From the NCBI GenBank assembly GCA_049841135.1, contig JASGHK010000006.1, positions 682,001 to 746,000 of the forward strand: a stretch of DNA of 64,000 nucleotides, read 5' to 3'. Position numbers and translations under genes: made by a program. Below the pieces are notes generated by a model. That model saw nothing but the letters and a program-made list of their open reading frames with translations. It was not told the origin of the DNA and ran no database searches. This document shows, in pieces, positions 36,112 to 43,364 of this stretch. The first letter of the stretch is position 1, and each line of letters starts with the position of its first letter. The DNA is from JACRCT01 sp049841135. Its GTDB lineage: Bacteria; Myxococcota; Myxococcia; Myxococcales; UBA5297.

Positions 36112-36915
36112 CTACCTCCCCTGCCGCAGCCGGTGGAGGGCGAAGGTGTCGTCGGGGATGTCCTGGTCGAACTCGATCTTCTCGTAGGAGATCGACGTCT
36201 GGCGGCCGGCTTCGGCGGGGACGATGGTCATCTTCGCCGGGAAGCTGCGCCAGCCGACCTGCCGGAAGTCGGCGAACTCCATGGTGCGCGCGGGCTTGCC
36301 GTCCTCGTCGAAGAAGACCTGGCGGACCGGCAGGCAGGTCTTGCGGTCCATGAGCAGCTCGACCTTGCCCCAGACCACCGGACGGTCGGGCTTGGGCTTG
36401 AGCTCAATCCTCCAGGCGTCGCCCTGGGCGTGCTTCTCGGTGCCCAGGACCTTGGAGGTGTAGTCCTCCTCGAGGGAGGAGCCCTTCACCAGGTCGTCGT
36501 TGGTGAAGTCCGAGCCCATCCAGCTGTCGCCCATCATGCCGCTGGGCAGCTTCATCACCCGGCCCGCCTGCGGCAGGTAGTTCCAGAGCTGCTTCTCGCG
36601 CTTGAGGGTCATCATCCCCGTCTCGCGCGCGCCGCCCTCGAGCACGCGGACGAGCGCGTAGTCCTTGCCGCGCGACCAGGACTGCAGCTTGAGCGAGCGC
36701 GTCCAGTCCTTGGTCTTGATGGTCATGGTGAAGGTCGACTCGGACGAGCGGCCGTTGAGCAGCTTCTCGTTGCGGGCGACCAGCGCCGCGACGTCCGGGG
36801 CGTCGCTGCCGGAGGGGCAGGCGGGGACGTCGGCCGGTGGGGCGTCGGCGGCGGGCTTGGCGGCCGGAGCCGCGGCCAGGGCGAGGCAGAGCAGGGTGGA
36901 GGTGAGCGCGGTCAT
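36112..36915 (-). CDS. LolA-like outer-membrane lipoprotein-sorting protein
   Basis: 267 residues from ATG 36915. A signal peptide (STLLCLALAAAPAAKPAA) precedes a short Cys-containing linker and a LolA/LppX-like half-barrel: ESTFTMTIKTKDWTRSLKLQ, YALVRVLEGGARETGMMTLK, LWNYLPQAGRVMKLPSGMMG, GSDFTNDDL, VWGKVELLMDRKTCLPVRQ and MEFADFRQVGWRSFPAKMTI. The LPSGMMGDSWMGSDFTNDDL block is the hallmark of the PF17131-type subgroup found next to RND and ABC lipid exporters. It likely ferries a hydrophobic cargo across the periplasm between the ABC transporter and the outer-membrane barrel. In the raw sequence it is in frame with the upstream TetR gene because of a frameshift; they are separate genes sharing an ATGA junction. 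Confidence 0.85.
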   Translation of the reverse strand: MTALTSTLLCLALAAAPAAKPAADAPPADVPACPSGSDAPDVAALVARNEKLLNGRSSESTFTMTIKTKDWTRSLKLQSWSRGKDYALVRVLEGGARETGMMTLKREKQLWNYLPQAGRVMKLPSGMMGDSWMGSDFTNDDLVKGSSLEEDYTSKVLGTEKHAQGDAWRIELKPKPDRPVVWGKVELLMDRKTCLPVRQVFFDEDGKPARTMEFADFRQVGWRSFPAKMTIVPAEAGRQTSISYEKIEFDQDIPDDTFALHRLRQGR

Positions 36916-37551
36916 GAGTGCTTCTCCTCTGCGGGGGCGCAGATACGGCGGACCATGTCCAGGTGGACTCGGGTGAAGTGGTCGAAGCTCTTCGCGGGTG
37001 TAGACGTGGTCCACGGGCAGGAGCGCGCGCATGAGCGCCTCCTTGGCGGCCTGGACGAGCGAGATGAGGACCGGGACCGGCAGGTCGGAGCGCACCGCCC
37101 CGATGTCCTGGCCCTTCTTCCACAGCGCGTTGAGCGAGGCCAGGGGGCCGGCGATGGATTGCATCATCCGCTGCGCGAGCTCCTTGTCGTTGAGGAAGGC
37201 GTGGCCCAGCCGCGAGAGGAGCTCGTTGGCGTGCGGGGTGCGGTCGAGCATGCGCATCGACTCGCGCGTGAACTCCGCCACCGCGTCCCAGAACTTCGCC
37301 GGGTCGTCGGGGACGGCGAGGCGGTCGTAGAAGGCGAACAGGTCCTTGTAGATCCAGAGCAGGACGGTGGCCGCGAGGTCGGCCTTGTCGTCGAAGTAGT
37401 AGTAGAAGCCGCCCTTCGACAGCCCGGCCGCCTCGAGGATGCGGTTCACCGAGGCGCCCTCGTAGCCGACGGTGGCGAACTCCTTCGCCGCCGCCTTCAG
37501 GATGGCTTGCTGCTTGGCGGGGTCGGCCTTCTGGAAACGCGGTCGCGCCAT
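36912..37551 (-). CDS. TetR-family repressor of the export operon (frameshift near 36987)
   Basis: About 212 residues from ATG 37551. The N-terminal HTH is classical: ILKAAAKEFATVGYEGASVN then RILEAAGLSKGGFYYYFDDK. A helical ligand-binding domain follows (FWDAVAEFTRESMRMLDRTP; LVQAAKEALMRALLP). As read, the frame runs into the LolA-like gene, but removing one base near 36987 turns an implausible Pro-rich stretch into YTREEFDHFTRVHLDMVRR with a stop overlapping the next ATG (ATGA). I therefore annotate an intact TetR. The palindrome and promoter immediately upstream (37588-37636) suggest autorepression and control of the whole operon, with a hydrophobic inducer plausible. Confidence 0.88.
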
Positions 37552-37587
37552 GAGTGCCTCGAGGGTGGAGACCAAAAAGACCGACCA

Positions 37588-37616
37588 ACGGTACATCCCG
37601 GAGGTGCAGACTTCAA
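37588..37616 (-). promoter_or_regulatory. Candidate promoter of the TetR/export operon
   Basis: On the minus strand TTGAAG (37616-37611), a 17-base spacer and TACCGT (37593-37588), about 37 bases before the TetR start. The -35 abuts the palindromic operator, which would allow repression by occlusion. Confidence 0.5.
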
Positions 37617-37618
37617 GT

Positions 37619-37636
37619 ACAGACCAGATGGTCTGT
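37619..37636. promoter_or_regulatory. Palindromic TetR operator
   Basis: ACAGACCA-GA-TGGTCTGT: perfect 8-bp arms around a two-base centre, directly upstream of the -35 box of the TetR operon. The GACC...GGTC core is common among TetR-family operators. Location and symmetry make autoregulation the simplest reading. Confidence 0.75.
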
Positions 37637-37915
37637 GGCGGCGAGGGGCGAAAGCCCGGTTTGGCAACCGGACGATGGCCTGTCTAAGCGCTTGAAAACA
37701 GGGCATAAAAGTCGGCCGGATTCGGACCGGAAATCAGGTGGTTAGCGCTCTGATGCGGTGAGTCACCACATTGCCTGGGCGAACTGGCGCCTTCCCGGAG
37801 TGCGCCGGCGATCCTCGACTCCCCCGAACGCCCCCGCCCGAGCCATCCCATCAGGCGATGCGATGGCGACTCCAATGCCTAGCCTGACTTGGACCTCGAG
37901 AAAGGTGGGGACTCG
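37637..37915. other. Divergent region upstream of the rubrerythrin-like gene
   Basis: Together with 37552-37636 this makes a 364-base divergent region. Its left side holds the TetR promoter and operator. On the right I see a good ribosome binding site (AAAGGTGGGG, 37901-37910) and a small GGTGA-G-TCACC palindrome (37754-37764, approximate), but no convincing promoter. Confidence 0.4.
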
Positions 37916-38401
37916 ATGAAGACGTTGGTCGCGTTGGCGATGCTGGCGGCGGCTTCCTTCGGAATCAACGCAGGCCTCTGGACGGCGACGTCCATGAGGA
38001 CCAGCCGGCAGACGCGCGCCGACCTGGACGTCGCCATGCATGGGGAGGCCTTCGCCCACGCCAAGTACCTGCTCTTCGCCAAGCAGGCCCGCCAGAACGG
38101 CCGCGAAGACCTGGCGAAGCTCTTCGAGGACGCCGCTGCCACCGAGCACCTCGAGCACTTCGCGGAGCAGGCCGAGCTCGCCGGCCTGGTGGGCAGCGAC
38201 ACCGACAACCTGCGCGACGCCATCCAGGGAGAGAGCCACGAGGTCGACGCTCTCTACGCCGAGTTCGCGCGGAAGGCGGCCGCCGCGGGCGACCAGCAGG
38301 CCGCGGCGCGCTTCGAGGAGATCCGCAAGGACGAGATGAAGCACCGCGACGCCTTCAAGGCAGCGCTCGAGCGGATCGAGAAGGTCCGGATGGAGCGGTA
38401 G
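37916..38401 (+). CDS. Membrane-anchored rubrerythrin/ferritin-like diiron protein
   Basis: 161 residues from ATG 37916, chosen for its ribosome binding site and because the signal-anchor (MKTLVALAMLAAASFGINAG) begins there. The rest is a four-helix ferritin-like bundle with carboxylate/His clusters: AMHGEAFAHAKYLLFAKQA (Glu44), ATEHLEHFAEQA (Glu77, His78, Glu80, His81), QGESHEVDALY (Glu106) and IRKDEMKHRDAF (Glu140, His143). There is no C-terminal rubredoxin Cys domain, so it is an erythrin-like protein. Probable role: peroxide reduction or iron handling at the periplasmic face. Three bases separate it from the haem-binding gene, implying one transcript and possibly electron transfer between them. 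Confidence 0.8.
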   Translation: MKTLVALAMLAAASFGINAGLWTATSMRTSRQTRADLDVAMHGEAFAHAKYLLFAKQARQNGREDLAKLFEDAAATEHLEHFAEQAELAGLVGSDTDNLRDAIQGESHEVDALYAEFARKAAAAGDQQAAARFEEIRKDEMKHRDAFKAALERIEKVRMER

Positions 38402-38404
38402 ACC

Positions 38405-38863
38405 ATGTCCCGTTCGCTCAAGGCAGCCTTCCTCGTCGCCGCCCTCGTCCTCGCGGCGCAGGCGATCCGCCCGGAGCGGACCAATCCTCCAGAGGACCGC
38501 AGCCTGACGCTGGTCGCGCAGCGGACCGTGGAGCCGGAGGTCGCCGCGCTCCTCGACCGTGCCTGCGCCGACTGCCACACCCACCGCACGCGCTGGCCCT
38601 GGTACAGCGAGGTCGCGCCGGCCTCGTGGCTGCTGGCGCACGACGTCGAAGAGGGCCGCGGGGAGCTGAACCTCTCCGAATGGGGCCGCTATCCGCCGGA
38701 CCGCCAGCACAAGCTGTTGGGCGAGGTGTGCGAGGACGTCGAGAGCGGCGAGATGCCGCCCGCCGCCTACCGATTCCTCCACCCCGAGGCGCGCCTGGCG
38801 ACCGAGGAGGCGCGCAGGCTTTGCGAGTGGGCCAGAGCAGCACCTCGAGCGCCGACTCCGTAG
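38405..38863 (+). CDS. Periplasmic haem-binding (c-type) protein, Haem_bd family
   Basis: 152 residues. A signal anchor (AAFLVAALVLAAQAI) is followed by a single CADCH haem c motif (Cys54, Cys57, His58) in LLDRACADCHTHRTRWPWYS. The downstream sequence APASWLLAHDVEEGRGELNL and the SGEMPP segment, with a Met that could be the distal ligand, are features of the Haem_bd (PF14376-like) family. Probably an electron carrier exported by Sec and matured by the cytochrome c system. The gene directly follows the rubrerythrin-like gene, making it a candidate reductant for that diiron protein. Confidence 0.85.
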   Translation: MSRSLKAAFLVAALVLAAQAIRPERTNPPEDRSLTLVAQRTVEPEVAALLDRACADCHTHRTRWPWYSEVAPASWLLAHDVEEGRGELNLSEWGRYPPDRQHKLLGEVCEDVESGEMPPAAYRFLHPEARLATEEARRLCEWARAAPRAPTP

Positions 38864-38926
38864 ACCGGCGCCGGCGCTCGTGAGCATCGAGAAGACCTGA
38901 CGGGAGGCCGCGGATAGAATCCGCGC

Positions 38927-39799
38927 ATGCTCCGTCTCGCATTCGCCGCCGCCGGACTCTGGCTCGTACTCGGGCCGGGCCCGGCGTCGGCGTCAGGAGC
39001 GCCCGACTTCGCTGCCAGGCTCCCGGCGAAGGTGGGCGAGTGGAAGAAGCCTGCCGCGCCCCAGAAGTGGGACCGGAAGACGCTGTACGACTACATCGAC
39101 GGCGGCGCCGAGCTCTACCTGGCCTACGACTTCGTCAGCGCCACGAGCTTCGAGTACACCGCGGGCAAGGACGACCTCATCAAGGTCGACGTCTTCGACA
39201 TGGGCAGCCCGCGCGGCGCCTTCGGCGCGTTCGCGCACGGCCGCGAGAGCGTCTCGGCAGAGGTGGGGCAGGGCTCGGAGTACGCGGGTGGCCTGCTCAC
39301 CTTCTGGAAGCACCGGTACTACGTGTCGGTGCTCGGCTATCCGGAGACCGAGGCCAAGCGGAAGGCCGTCTACGAGCTGGGCAATGCGATCGCCGGGCTC
39401 ATCCCGGAGAACGGGGCGCTGCCGGAGATCCTGAAGGCGTTGCCGAAGGCGGGCCTGGTGGAGGCGAGCGCGCGGACGTTCCACCACCACCTGCTGCAGA
39501 ACGACTACGTCAGCGTCTCGAGCGCCAACCCGCTCGGAATCAACCCCAAGACCGAAGCGGTGCAAGCGCGCTACGAGCGCAAGGGTGAGCGGCACGTCTT
39601 GATGGTGGTCGACTACCCGGCCGAGGACGAGGCGAAGCAGGGGCAAAAGGGATTCACAGAGTCGGTCCTGGGCGGCGCTGCCGTGTCGAAGAAGGGCGAG
39701 CGCTGGGCGGGCGTGAAGCGGAAGGCGAAGCGGCTGGTCATCGTGCTCGACGCGCCGACGAAGGCGGCCGTCGAGCAGGCGCTCTCGGAGGTGCCATGA
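38927..39799 (+). CDS. Secreted DUF6599-like protein
   Basis: 290 residues with a signal peptide (AAAGLWLVLGPGPASASG). The sequence LYDYIDGGAELYLAYDFVSA, then DVFDMGSPRGAFGAFAHGR and GGLLTFWKHRYYVSVLGYPE, is the pattern I associate with DUF6599, secreted proteins without known biochemical function. It overlaps the DUF362 gene by four bases (ATGA), so the two are likely to work together. A -10-like TAGAAT at 38915-38920 lies only 7 bases before the ATG, flanked by a 6-bp inverted repeat; if used, the transcript would be essentially leaderless. Confidence 0.7.
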   Translation: MLRLAFAAAGLWLVLGPGPASASGAPDFAARLPAKVGEWKKPAAPQKWDRKTLYDYIDGGAELYLAYDFVSATSFEYTAGKDDLIKVDVFDMGSPRGAFGAFAHGRESVSAEVGQGSEYAGGLLTFWKHRYYVSVLGYPETEAKRKAVYELGNAIAGLIPENGALPEILKALPKAGLVEASARTFHHHLLQNDYVSVSSANPLGINPKTEAVQARYERKGERHVLMVVDYPAEDEAKQGQKGFTESVLGGAAVSKKGERWAGVKRKAKRLVIVLDAPTKAAVEQALSEVP

Positions 39800-40713
39800 G
39801 CACGAAGAAGGGGCTGACGCGCAGGCAGTTCAACCTCTCGATGGCGGCTGTCGGCGGCGCAGCGCTGTTGCCAGCCGGAGCGTTCGGTGGGGAGCCGGCC
39901 AAGGCCGAACCAGCGCCTCCCGTGGCGAGTGCGGCGAAGACCAAGGTCGTCCTCGTGCGTGACCAGGCGGTGCTCGACGAGAAGGGCCAGCCGAAAAAGG
40001 ACGTCGTGCTCAAGATGCTGGACGACGCGGTGGCGGCGCTGACCGGAAAGAAGGGCCTCGACGGCTGGAAGACCTTCCTCAAGCCCGCGGACGTCGTCGG
40101 CATCAAGACCAACGTCTGGCAGTACATCGGCACCACCGAGGCGGTGGAGCAGGCGCTCAAGCAGCGCGTGCTGGAGGTCGGCGTCAAGGAGGCGGACGTC
40201 GCCATCGACGACCGGGGCGTGAAGAAGAACCCGGTCTTCCAGCGCGCGACCGCGCTGATCAACGCGCGCCCCATGCGCAGCCACCACTGGTCGGGCGTGG
40301 GCTCGCTCATCAAGAACTACATCATGTTCGCGGAGGATCCCTCGGACTGGCACGAGGACTCCTGCGCAGACCTGGCGGGCATCTGGAACCTGCCGATGGT
40401 GAAGGGCAAGACGCGCCTAAACGTGCTGGTGATGTTCACCCCGCAGTTCCACGGCGTCGGCCCCCACGGCTTCAACCCGAAGTACGTGTGGAGCTACCAC
40501 GGGCTCGTCGTCGGCTTCGATCCCGTGGCCTGCGACTCGGTGGGCCTGCGGATCATCGAGGCCAAGCGCAAGGCGTTCTTCGGCGAGGAGCGACCGCTGG
40601 CGCCGCCGGCCAAGCACATCCAGCTGGCGGACACCAAGCACCACCTTGGGACGGCGGACCCCGCGAAGATCGAGCTCGTGCGGATCGGGTACGACAAGGA
40701 CAGCCTTTTGTAG
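39796..40713 (+). CDS. Tat-exported DUF362 protein
   Basis: 305 residues. The N-terminus has a twin-arginine signal (KGLTRRQFNLSMAAVGGAAL) typical of cofactor-containing exported proteins. The body matches DUF362: DVVGIKTNVWQYIGTTEAVE, DVAIDDRGVKKNPVFQRATA, HHWSGVGSLIKNYIMFAEDP, LNVLVMFTPQFHGVGPHGFN and GLVVGFDPVACDSVGLRIIE. Many DUF362 proteins carry a [4Fe-4S] ferredoxin domain; no CxxCxxC motif is present here, so this is the short cluster-less form. It is cotranslated with DUF6599 and lies downstream of the diiron and haem proteins. Biochemical role unknown. Confidence 0.82.
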   Translation: MSTKKGLTRRQFNLSMAAVGGAALLPAGAFGGEPAKAEPAPPVASAAKTKVVLVRDQAVLDEKGQPKKDVVLKMLDDAVAALTGKKGLDGWKTFLKPADVVGIKTNVWQYIGTTEAVEQALKQRVLEVGVKEADVAIDDRGVKKNPVFQRATALINARPMRSHHWSGVGSLIKNYIMFAEDPSDWHEDSCADLAGIWNLPMVKGKTRLNVLVMFTPQFHGVGPHGFNPKYVWSYHGLVVGFDPVACDSVGLRIIEAKRKAFFGEERPLAPPAKHIQLADTKHHLGTADPAKIELVRIGYDKDSLL

Positions 40714-40729
40714 CGGCGGACCATCGCGG

Positions 40730-40750
40730 CCCACCCCCCTGCCCCCTCCC
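40730..40750 (-). repeat. Left 21-bp G-quadruplex-like inverted repeat
   Basis: C-rich on the plus strand; the minus strand has four runs of at least three G. It matches the right-hand copy (43321-43341) in inverted orientation at 20 of 21 bases. It lies 17 bases after the DUF362 stop. Confidence 0.75.
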
Positions 40751-40852
40751 GCAGTTGAACGAAGCCGCTTCGCGGCAGCTGACGGAGGCCTGCCGACTCT
40801 GAGGAGAGAAGGTTTCTCGGTCGGCGAGGGAATCCCATCGACTCTTGTGGAA

Positions 40853-40880
40853 CCGGGCGCCGGTAGCCGCCGGCGCCCGG
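40853..40880 (+). other. Strong hairpin upstream of the recombinase gene
   Basis: Perfect 11-bp arms (CCGGGCGCCGG / CCGGCGCCCGG) with a 6-base loop, 27 bases before the recombinase start. It may shield the element from read-through or be part of a terminal structure. Confidence 0.65.
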
Positions 40881-40907
40881 TGACAACCAACCACAAGGAG
40901 CAACGTG

Positions 40908-41765
40908 ATGGGCGAACTCTACCAGCGGATGGATGCAGATCTACGTCTGAGGAATCGGTCGGCGAGGACGCGGAAGGAGTACCTGGACGCCGCGTCAGGC
41001 TTCGCCCGGCACTTCATGCGTTCGCCTGCCAAGATGGGGGAGGCGGAGGTGCTGGAGTATCTGAGGGGCCTAGCACTGGAGGGGGCCGGTCCCGGCAAGC
41101 TGCGGATGTCCGTGGCGGCGATCAAGTTCCTCTACCGCGCGACGCTGCTGCGCCCGGAGGTCGTGGCCAACGTGCCCTGGCCCAAGGCCCGCAAGACCCT
41201 GCCCAAGCCTGTCAGTCTCACGGAGATCGTGGCCACGCTGACGGCGCTGCCTCATCTACGACACCGGATGCTGTTGGTCACCGCGTATGACGCGGGGTTG
41301 CGGATCCACGAAGCGGCACGTTTGCGCTCGGACGACATCTTGGCGGAGCGCGGGCTCATCCACGTCCTGGGCAAGGGCGGCAAGGAGCGGTACGTCAAGC
41401 TGAGCCAGCCGCTGCTTGGGGCACTGCGCTCCTACTGGAAGAACGTCCGGCCACCGGAGCCCGGGCCCTACCTCTTCCCGGGGGCCATCCCTGGCAAGCC
41501 CATCGACCCGTCGTCCGTGCGCGAGGCACTGCGAACCGCACTCAGGAAGGCCGGGCTCAAGAAGGTGACGCCGCACATGCTGCGGCACTCCTTCGCGACT
41601 CACATCCTGGAAGCCGGGACCGACGTCCGCATCATCCAGGAGCTTCTGGGCCATGCCTCCATCCGCACCACCATGCGCTACACGCACGTGAGCGCCACGC
41701 ACATCGCAGCCCAGAAGACGCCTCTGGAGATTGCCGGAGAGAAGGCGGCGCCGCTGCTCCGGTAG
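40908..41765 (+). CDS. Tyrosine recombinase (phage-integrase family) of the IS91-type element
   Basis: 285 residues; ATG 40908 has AAGGAG 7 bases upstream. An N-terminal SAM-like core-binding domain (SARTRKEYLDAASGFARHFM) precedes the catalytic domain with all active-site residues in motifs: Arg in AYDAGLRIHEAARLR, Lys in GKGGKERYVKL, HxxR in PHMLRHSFATHILEAG, His in ELLGHASIRTTM and the nucleophile Tyr in RYTHVSATHI. Recombinases of this type accompany IS91-like transposases in many genomes, where their role is still unclear. Six bases from the transposase gene, probably cotranscribed. Confidence 0.93.
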   Translation: MGELYQRMDADLRLRNRSARTRKEYLDAASGFARHFMRSPAKMGEAEVLEYLRGLALEGAGPGKLRMSVAAIKFLYRATLLRPEVVANVPWPKARKTLPKPVSLTEIVATLTALPHLRHRMLLVTAYDAGLRIHEAARLRSDDILAERGLIHVLGKGGKERYVKLSQPLLGALRSYWKNVRPPEPGPYLFPGAIPGKPIDPSSVREALRTALRKAGLKKVTPHMLRHSFATHILEAGTDVRIIQELLGHASIRTTMRYTHVSATHIAAQKTPLEIAGEKAAPLLR

Positions 41766-41771
41766 ACCGGC

Positions 41772-43013
41772 GTGCTTTGCCCGCCGTCCCTGCCTGCGCC
41801 TGCTGGGCAGGGGCGGCCTCGCCTCACGGTCAGCGACATCTTCCGGGCCTACGGCGAGGCCTATCGCAATAGCCACGCGCTGAGTGAGCCGCAGCGCAAG
41901 GCGATGAGAGCCATCGAGGTCTGCCGGACTCCGGTCCTGGGCGGACGGGTGGATGTGTGCGACCGCTGCGGCCACATGGAGGTCTTCTATGGCTCCTGCC
42001 GCAACCGGCACTGCCCGACTTGCCAAAGCCTGACGCAGGCCAAGTGGATCGAGAACCGCATGGAGCGGCTCTTGCCCACCGACTACTTCCACGTGGTCTT
42101 CACCGTCCCGGACGACCTGCTCAACGGCATCATCCTGCGCAACCGCGAGCGCTTCTTCGACCTGCTCTTCAAGGCGGGAAGCCAGACGCTGCTCGAGTTG
42201 GGCGCCGACCCCGAGCGGCTCGGCGCCCAACTCGGCCTCACCTGCGTGCTGCACACCTGGACGCGCGACCTGCGCTTCCACGCGCACCTGCACTGCATCG
42301 TCACCGGCGGCGGCCTGCACTCCGGCGGCGACCGGTGGGTCCGTCCCCGGAGCCAGGACTACCTGTTCCCGGCGGAGGTGCTGGGCAAGCTGTTCCGCGG
42401 CAAGCTGATGGACTGGCTCGTCGGTTGCCACAAGGCGGACGTCCTCGATCTGCCCGCGGAGCTGGAGGCCCCGAAGGCCTTCGCCCAACTCAAGGACCGG
42501 CTCTACAAGAAGAAGTGGGTTGCCTATTGCAAGAGGCCCTTCGCCGGCCCCGAGCAAGTCTTTGGCTATCTGGGCCGGTACACGCATCGTGTCGGATTGT
42601 CGAACCAGCGTCTGCTCGCACTCGCCGACGAGGGCGTCCACTTCCGCACCCGCGGCGAGGGCACCGCGACGCTCGCTCCCGACGACTTCATCCACCGCTT
42701 CCTGCAGCACGTCCTGCCCGACGGTTTCGTGAAGATCCGCCACTACGGCCTGATGGCGTCGGGCAACGCCAAGACCAAGCTCGAAGTCGCGCGGCGACTG
42801 CTCGAGGCGGAGCGGCCGGAGGTTCCGCGGGTCATCGCCGCGCTCGCCGCGGTGCTGCTGGCGACCCATCCGCAGGTGCCGGCTCCGCTCGAGGACTGGC
42901 GGGATCGGCTCAAGCGCCTGACAGGCATCGACCTGAGCCGATGCCCGGTGTGCGCCGTCGGCACGATGGTCTCCATTCCACTGATCCGCAAAGCCCCGGA
43001 CGACACCTCGTAG
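41772..43013 (+). CDS. IS91-family HUH transposase
   Basis: 413 residues, GTG start at 41772. The N-terminal zinc-binding region is present (GGRVDVCDRCGHMEVFYG then SCRNRHCPTCQ), followed by the HUH metal site FHAHLHCIVTGGG and the catalytic Tyr region VFGYLGRYTHRVGLSNQRLL. The transposase nicks and transfers single-stranded DNA in a rolling-circle reaction. Length fits the IS91/IS801 group (about 400). No internal stop, so the element could be active. Confidence 0.95.
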   Translation: MLCPPSLPAPAGQGRPRLTVSDIFRAYGEAYRNSHALSEPQRKAMRAIEVCRTPVLGGRVDVCDRCGHMEVFYGSCRNRHCPTCQSLTQAKWIENRMERLLPTDYFHVVFTVPDDLLNGIILRNRERFFDLLFKAGSQTLLELGADPERLGAQLGLTCVLHTWTRDLRFHAHLHCIVTGGGLHSGGDRWVRPRSQDYLFPAEVLGKLFRGKLMDWLVGCHKADVLDLPAELEAPKAFAQLKDRLYKKKWVAYCKRPFAGPEQVFGYLGRYTHRVGLSNQRLLALADEGVHFRTRGEGTATLAPDDFIHRFLQHVLPDGFVKIRHYGLMASGNAKTKLEVARRLLEAERPEVPRVIAALAAVLLATHPQVPAPLEDWRDRLKRLTGIDLSRCPVCAVGTMVSIPLIRKAPDDTS

Positions 43014-43246
43014 CCATGGATCGCCTTGGCGTCATCCCCGCGGTCGACCATCGGCGTCGCCGAGCTGCGACGGGTCTGCCCATCGCCCGCCACGCTTGCC
43101 GCCGTGCCGCCGGCTGCGACCTCCGCCGCCTCTTCAGGAACGGCCGAAGCGCGTGCTCTCTCGCCTGCGCATGGCTGCCGAGGCGCACTAGCCACGACCG
43201 AGATGCCCATTAGCAGGGCCCGTGCCGGCGGCTTCGCTCAACTCGA

Positions 43247-43309
43247 CGTTTAACGCAGCCGACTCCGGCCTCGGGGCGTATCCGGGTCCGGTCACGGCTG
43301 CGTCAAACG
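43247..43309. other. Inverted repeat, candidate IS91 end structure
   Basis: 15-bp arms at 43247-43261 and 43295-43309 match at 14 of 15 bases (CGTTTAACGCAGCCG against its complement with one change), with a 33-base centre. Rolling-circle IS ends usually carry such subterminal hairpins. The GTTTAAC / GTCAAAC outer boxes loosely recall attC ends, but one box breaks the GTTRRRY rule. Confidence 0.5.
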
Positions 43310-43320
43310 CCTATCAGTTT

Positions 43321-43341
43321 GGGAGGGGGCAGGGGGGAGGG
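43321..43341 (+). repeat. Right 21-bp G-quadruplex-like inverted repeat
   Basis: Four G-runs (3, 5, 6 and 3 G) separated by one or two bases, a canonical intramolecular quadruplex pattern. Inverted partner of 40730-40750. It ends 23 bases before the start codon at 43365, so it may also affect expression of that gene. Confidence 0.75.
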
Positions 43342-43364
43342 CTTATCGGGTATCGTGAGCCGCC

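Larger units (their letters stand above)
40730..43341 (+). mobile_element. IS91-type element with tyrosine recombinase, bracketed by inverted G-rich repeats
   Basis: Contains a tyrosine recombinase (40908-41765) and an HUH-type IS91 transposase (41772-43013), 6 bases apart, as in other composite IS91 relatives. IS91 elements move by rolling-circle mechanism and have no terminal inverted repeats, so exact ends are uncertain. I use the 21-bp inverted repeats at 40730-40750 and 43321-43341 as outer limits; the true termini may lie inside, near the hairpins at 40853-40880 and 43247-43309. Both genes are intact. Confidence 0.7.
43014..43364. other. Right flank of the IS91-type element
   Basis: 351 bases without a gene. 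It holds an imperfect hairpin (43247-43309) and the right G-rich repeat (43321-43341). The 230 bases after the transposase stop show no open frame resembling a protein and are presumably the 3' end region of the element. Confidence 0.55.

Noticed and set aside
43247..43309. attC-like recombination site.
   Set aside because: One box is GTCAAAC rather than GTTRRRY, the internal box spacing is wrong, and there is no integron integrase or cassette array; an IS end hairpin fits better.
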